Source: Hortaea werneckii
Lineage: Eukaryota; Ascomycota; Dothideomycetes; Mycosphaerellales; Teratosphaeriaceae
Direction: 5' to 3'
Length of the DNA stretch: 59,821 nt
NCBI GenBank assembly: GCA_037044905.1
Contig: JBAOKB010000089.1
Span: 1-59,821, forward strand
A model generated the notes under the pieces. The model saw nothing but the letters and a program-made list of their open reading frames with translations, ran no database searches and had not been told where the DNA came from. Shown piece by piece: positions 55,370-59,821 of the stretch. The position numbers and the translations under genes are program-made. Numbering within the stretch: the stretch's first letter is position 1; each line of letters opens with the position of its first letter.

Positions 55370-57570
55370 ATGGCAGTCACTCTTTCTGCTTTGCTTCTAC
55401 CAGTCTTTTCAAGATCGGCTCTTGCTCAATGGCCATCGATACAAGACTATGGGTCGTCCGGTGGCTCAGGCCCAGTCGGAGGCATCGGTGATGAACAGCA
55501 TCCGGTGACGGAACCACTCTCTTTTGTTACGGACTCTTTGATTCCCATACCGGGCACCAACACCAGTACACGGCAGCTAGCGAAAGGCGTACCACCTGTC
55601 TTACTTCACAACAACCAGTCCGAAGCATCTGATTGTTCAGCAGTCAGAAGGAGTGTTGTCGTCGATGCTACTCAGAATGGAGCTCAACAGGAGATGCTGG
55701 GCTTCGGATCCGCTTGGACGGACTCTGCAGTTGAAGTATTCGATGAACTGGAAGAGCCTCTTCGTCGCCAAGTGATGAACGACCTCTTCGGCCAGGACGG
55801 AAACAACCAAGGTTTCATGCGGCATACTATAGGCAGCAGTGATTTGAGCTACCATCAGTACTCTTACGATGACAATGGTCCTGGTTTCAACGAGGGTCAA
55901 CCAGACCCTACTCTGGCCAATTTTGGTAAGCTCATCTCAGACAACCTCCTGAACTCATGCTAATTAGAGAAGGACTTGGTCCATACGGCACACGGATGGC
56001 AGAATACACGGCCATGATGGGTGAGATCAAAGGTGACGTCTTCTTATTCGGAGCCCCTTGGTCACTACCTGGCTGGATGAAGAACAACGGCCTTTTCGTG
56101 GCACCGACAGTATCAGACTACAGCACAAGCACACATTTCCTCTGGAACAACTCGCTCAATCCGGAATACATCCCCTCAGCGATTCAGTATTTTGCTCGTT
56201 ACGTGGATGCTTTCAAGGAATTGGGAGTGACGATCAACGGCGTATCTGCTCAGAACGAGCCTCTGAACTATATCGGAGGAACCACGACTATGTACCTGGA
56301 CGCCGTCGACGAGGCCAACATGCTGCTGCGCGGTTTAGGCGGTCTCATGCATCAACGGGATGTTAAATTCATGGCTTACGATCACAACACGGATCAACCC
56401 GTCTACCCTGCTAGAGTGCTACAAGGCGCCGGTACTGACAATGTCGACGCAATCGCATGGCATTGTTATCAAGGACCAGTGGCGGATTACGCAGTGCTGG
56501 ACGATCTGCACCTCTTCTCGCCAAAGACCGTCCAATTCATGACCGAATGCTCCAACACCGCTGCAAACGCCGGTAGCACCAACTACTGGGTAGCACAGAA
56601 CTTCATCCCCGCCGTTCAGCACGGAGCTTCTGGCGCTTCAATGTGGGTGATGGCCACGAACGAGAATTTTGGCCCGCGGTCTCCTTACGGAGGCTGCGAC
56701 ACTTGCTTGCCTTCGATCTTTGTCAACAGCTCTTCCCACTATGAGAAGACGATCGATTACTACATGATCGGACATTTCTCCCGCTTTATCCGTCGAGGAG
56801 CAATCAACCACCAGGTCGTCTCGGGAAACACTGGTACCGGTACGAGCTGGAGCAACCAGTTCTGGATCCTTGCTGAGCGCAACCCAGACGGCGGTTGGGC
56901 GGTGGTGATGATGAATAACAATCCAGACGACCAGCTAGTCACCTTATCGTTTATCGGCTCCTTAAACGTGTGGGAGGGCACTGTCCCGGCCAAGACCGTC
57001 GTCACCTGGATGCTGCCATCTGACGCCCGAGTGGCCGCGAACAGCAGTCTTGCCAGCGGAGCAGGATCGTCGAACGCACCGTACTCTTTGGCCAACAGCA
57101 CCATCTCACAAGGAACCCTGACAGCAACGGGCGTTTCTAGCGATAGTACATGCATTCCCTCAACAGCCACTACATCATCAAGCAGTTCATCTTCCGGCAC
57201 GAATCTTCCGGTGCCGAATACAGACCAAATCCCCATCACCGCAGGACCTGGACCCACCGGCGCGTCCGGAGGCAGTGATGAAGGAGTCTGCCCCACAGCA
57301 CCACAAGCCACCGTTACGGTCAGCAGTCCATCCGGCGGAGATCATGACGGACAGGGACAAGGTCACGGCCCTGATGAACAAGCAGGTGACCCATGGGGAC
57401 ACGGCCACGGGCCCAATGAGCAAGCCGGGGGCCATGAAGACCATGGCCATGGACCTCCTGACCAGGTCGGGGATCACAACGGACATGGGCAGGGCCCGAA
57501 GGAACACGGCGGACATGGGAGACATGGCGGACATAGACATGGATGGGGTCGTGGACCGCCACATCATTAG
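55370..57570 (+). CDS. Secreted glycoside hydrolase family 30 enzyme with His/Gly-rich tail
   Basis: Exons 55370..55925 and 55970..57570 join across a 44-base intron (gtaagc...ttagag) in phase 1, giving 718 residues. A signal peptide (MAVTLSALLLPVFSRSALAQ) and a 90-residue variable region precede a clan A barrel: GFGSAWTDSAVEVF, FLFGAPWSLPGWMKNNG, acid/base Glu282 in SAQNEPLNY, and nucleophile Glu378 in FMTECSNT. A beta-sandwich follows, ending near residue 560. This matches GH30, which includes beta-1,6-glucanases and glucosylceramidases; a wall beta-1,6-glucan substrate is my guess. After a Ser/Thr-rich linker, residues 642 to 718 form a tail with 16 His and degenerate GHGPDEQAG-like repeats. 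That tail is not part of the family and may bind metal or wall polymer. Confidence 0.88.
57337..57567 (+). repeat. Region encoding the His/Gly-rich repeat tail
   Basis: The DNA encodes degenerate units of about 14 to 17 residues: GQGHGPDEQAGDPW, GHGHGPNEQAGGHED, HGHGPPDQVGDHNG and GQGPKEHGGHGRHGG. Codons vary between copies, so the repeat is seen at the protein level more than at the DNA level. Confidence 0.8.
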
Positions 57571-58218
57571 GGGGTAGAAAGACGTAGCATAGTTTCTCCT
57601 TTTGGAATTGCATAAGCATGCTGGACATGTGTGTTCATTTCCTGCAGATTCTTCGTACTCGCATAGAGCTTCAAGCTGTTATCGGACAAGCCGTGACATG
57701 GCATCAACTCAGTCGAGCATTTCAGACCACTCGTTGGTCACGAACGAATCGGGCAGATGGGTAGACGGAAATAGTCCCGGGGAAAAGGCCGCGGGCTGTT
57801 GGTTGAGGAAGACTAGGTTAAAAAGAAAGAAGAAAGAAAAAGAAAAGAAAAGAAGAAGGGAAGGAAGGCAAAACTGCAAAGGAAACTGAATGGGCGTAGA
57901 GAGAATTGAAGCCTGACTATGCAGCACATTTCTCATTCCCCTAACAATCGAACAATTTCTTCCCCTCTCTATACCACAAATCTAAAGCGCCACAACCCTT
58001 AGCGCTGGAAACATGCAGCAAGAAATCGCTCCAAAATAGACAAATCCCACGAATACATTCCATACAGGACAAAAGAGTTTCCCGAACAAGTACGCTGCTA
58101 ACGCTATAACGCTATAAAAGGAAAAAAGTAAGAAAAATTTCTTGGGAAATCAATCAACCCGCCTTTCAAATATACACCACAACCCCATCCCACCATCTCA
58201 GCTATACAGACACTTCGA
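57571..58218. other. Intergenic region between convergent genes
   Basis: 3' flanks of the GH30 gene (+) and the coiled-coil gene (-). An A/G-rich stretch lies at about 57817 to 57870. No gene is seen. Confidence 0.6.
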
Positions 58219-59821
58219 CTAATCCGCAGGCGGCGTAACAACAGCCTTAGGCGTATTACTACTCGCCGCCCTCCGACCCCAGAACCACCCACCCCCGGAG
58301 GAAGCGCTGCGACTTTCGCTCTTCTTCTGCGCAGGAGCCGATTCAGCGGCGGGAGTAGTCGTCGTGCTGGACCCGGGACTCGAATTCTCGCTATCGTTGG
58401 CGTTCGGGGTGGTCGGGACGCTGAGACCGGGGGCGTTTAGGGCGTTCATGGTGGCTTCCGCTTTGGCGGCGTCGGCGGCTTGGGTCGCTTTGGCGGATTC
58501 GGTCGCGGAGCGCGTGGCGTCGAGGCGGGCGACTTCGGCCGCCGCTTTGGCGGCTTCCATTTCGGAGCGCAGTTGCATGATCATGGCTTCTTGACGACGG
58601 TTGTTCATCGTGAGCGCCCGGCGCATCTCGTCCAGCTCGGCGCGGGCCTGGGCCTCGGATGTTTTCGCGTTGACTAGTTCGAGCAGGAGCGCTTCGTCGG
58701 GGACGACCTCGTGTTGTGGCGTTGAGAAGACTTCTTTGGTGGCTAGGCTGCTTGTCCGGGCATGCCATGGGCTGCCTCCGGCTGGTTTCGGCACGTCCAG
58801 CTTGGGCGAGGGCAGAGCAGGAGCCATCGAGCTCGCAGATGAAGCGGAGTTGTCAGCTGAGGCGGCAGGGCTCGGAGTCTGTGGCGGGCTTGGATGGACT
58901 ATCGTCTGATCATCGTCGCCCTGCTCTTCGGCAGACGTAGAGATCACAGCGGGCACACTGCCCGATTGTTCTGAAGAGGAAGAGCTCCGCGTCTGAACTT
59001 GGACAGAAGGAGGGGTGCCATGCTTCTCCGTGTGGCGCCTGGAGGGAAGGCTTTGCAACGAGCTCGACGAATCCCGTTTCCCAAGCTTGAGCTCTCTCAA
59101 CCCGCTACCGCCGACCATGCTGACGGGAGCACTGCTGATACTGCCTCGCTTACCTGAAGCTTCTGCAGCGACGATACTAGACCGTCTCCCAAGCGTAGGG
59201 ACTTCGCTGGCGCTTTCAGCTCGCTGTACTCGATCTCTGTCCTTACGTTCTACAGTCCTCGCGCCCGCTCTAAGCTCGCGGATCGTGTGCTCCAGCTTCT
59301 GGCGAGCCTTGAATTCTTCGTTGACCCGGACTCGCAGCTCTTTGACCTCAGACCTTAGATCTTCAGATTCTGATGTGAAGGCTTCAAGACTGCTCTCGGC
59401 GACTTCTAGACGCGAAGTCAGGTCTCGGCAGCTATTCTCTGAGACCGTCAAACATTCTCTTGTGCGCGCAAGGCGGTCACGAAGCTGCGCTTTCGTTTCG
59501 AATGAAGCAGAGATACGGTTGTTCTGATGGAGACGCTCGTCGACCTTTTCCAGCAGGTTCTCCAGCTCAGCCTTGTCCTGGTCGCCTTTGCTTCCAACCA
59601 TCATACTCTTGGGCCGCTGTCTCCGCCCCTCGGCTGCCTCGTCTGGCACCTTACGAGGCGGAGGAAGTGTCCTTCTCCTCTCTTCCTTTTGCTTCTCTTC
59701 GCCTTCGTCTTCCTCCTCAGACGTACCCTGTTTCAGCTTTTGTACAAGCCTCTTCACCGCAGACTGGTCTTCGCCACGTTCCTCACGTTCACGTTGCAGC
59801 ATAGATGCCAGCTGCTGCTGC
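58219..59821 (-). CDS. Coiled-coil protein, C-terminal part (runs off the window)
   Basis: The frame is open from the right edge to a stop at 58219, so the N-terminus lies outside the window; at least 533 residues are present. The visible part begins in a Gln-rich run, then LQREREERGEDQSAVKRLVQKLKQ. A coiled coil of about 100 residues (ENLLEKVDERLHQNN to HTIRELRAG) follows, then a Ser/Pro-rich linker and a second helical region (LLLELVNAKTSEAQARAELDEM) with an Ala-rich stretch. The protein ends in GGGWFWGRRA plus a short tail. I recall similar fungal proteins annotated only as M-protein repeat or coiled-coil proteins. No enzyme domain is seen. A structural or trafficking role is possible but unsupported. 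Confidence 0.75.
   Translation of the reverse strand, partial: QQQLASMLQREREERGEDQSAVKRLVQKLKQGTSEEEDEGEEKQKEERRRTLPPPRKVPDEAAEGRRQRPKSMMVGSKGDQDKAELENLLEKVDERLHQNNRISASFETKAQLRDRLARTRECLTVSENSCRDLTSRLEVAESSLEAFTSESEDLRSEVKELRVRVNEEFKARQKLEHTIRELRAGARTVERKDRDRVQRAESASEVPTLGRRSSIVAAEASGKRGSISSAPVSMVGGSGLRELKLGKRDSSSSLQSLPSRRHTEKHGTPPSVQVQTRSSSSSEQSGSVPAVISTSAEEQGDDDQTIVHPSPPQTPSPAASADNSASSASSMAPALPSPKLDVPKPAGGSPWHARTSSLATKEVFSTPQHEVVPDEALLLELVNAKTSEAQARAELDEMRRALTMNNRRQEAMIMQLRSEMEAAKAAAEVARLDATRSATESAKATQAADAAKAEATMNALNAPGLSVPTTPNANDSENSSPGSSTTTTPAAESAPAQKKSESRSASSGGGWFWGRRAASSNTPKAVVTPPAD

Overview
The window looks like nuclear chromosomal DNA of a filamentous ascomycete (Pezizomycotina; a Dothideomycete is my best guess). 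The genes carry short introns (44 to 145 bases, one of 279) with GT..AG ends and CTAAY-type branch sites. They are monocistronic, lie on both strands, and are separated by 0.1 to 2.2 kb. The families are typical of moulds: a psi-factor type oxygenase, an APSES regulator, a SUR7/PalI protein, fungal tyrosinase and GH30. I see no bacterial-type operons, prophage, transposon or CRISPR.

Layout. 1-9.2 kb: secreted tyrosinase (+), a DUF2235 hydrolase (-) and a two-domain fatty acid oxygenase (+). 10.3-14.9 kb: an alpha/beta hydrolase and an FAD monooxygenase (both -), then a mitochondrial NADH-cytochrome b5 reductase (+). 15.8-22.3 kb: a secreted aldose 1-epimerase (+), a membrane-anchored protein with a transglycosylase (SLT)-like ectodomain (-), and an uncharacterised membrane/zinc-finger-like protein with a hidden 13-codon first exon (+). 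22.6-30.9 kb: a GEN1/Yen1-like structure-specific nuclease (-) diverging from an AT-hook protein (+). 31.5-36.8 kb: a secreted phytase-like esterase (+), a secreted Thr/Ser- and Cys-rich protein (+) and a SUR7/PalI-type four-helix protein (-). 38.8-47.0 kb: a short-chain dehydrogenase (+), tRNA pseudouridine synthase DEG1/PUS3 (-), an XBP1-like APSES factor (-) and splicing factor SNU23 (+). 47.7-59.8 kb: DNA topoisomerase II (+), a glutathione S-transferase (-), a secreted GH30 glycosidase with a His/Gly-rich tail (+), and the 3' part of a coiled-coil protein (-) that runs off the right edge.

How the genes relate. Most are unrelated housekeeping or secreted-enzyme genes. Two groupings deserve attention. 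The hydrolase/monooxygenase pair, on one strand 405 bases apart, could form a small catabolic or tailoring module. The nuclease/AT-hook pair shares a 412-base divergent promoter, and both proteins look chromosomal. There is no polyketide or peptide synthase, so I do not call a secondary-metabolite cluster.

Most notable signals: the SLT-like ectodomain on a fungal type II membrane protein; a textbook PCNA-box pattern and repeated SUMO-interaction-like motifs in the nuclease tail; a 16-histidine repeat tail on the GH30 enzyme; a nested inverted/direct repeat upstream of the APSES gene; and G32, A27 and C33 homopolymer runs within 600 bases between two convergent genes. Exon coordinates were assigned by eye from splice signals, reading phase and family alignment from memory; they were not confirmed by transcripts.
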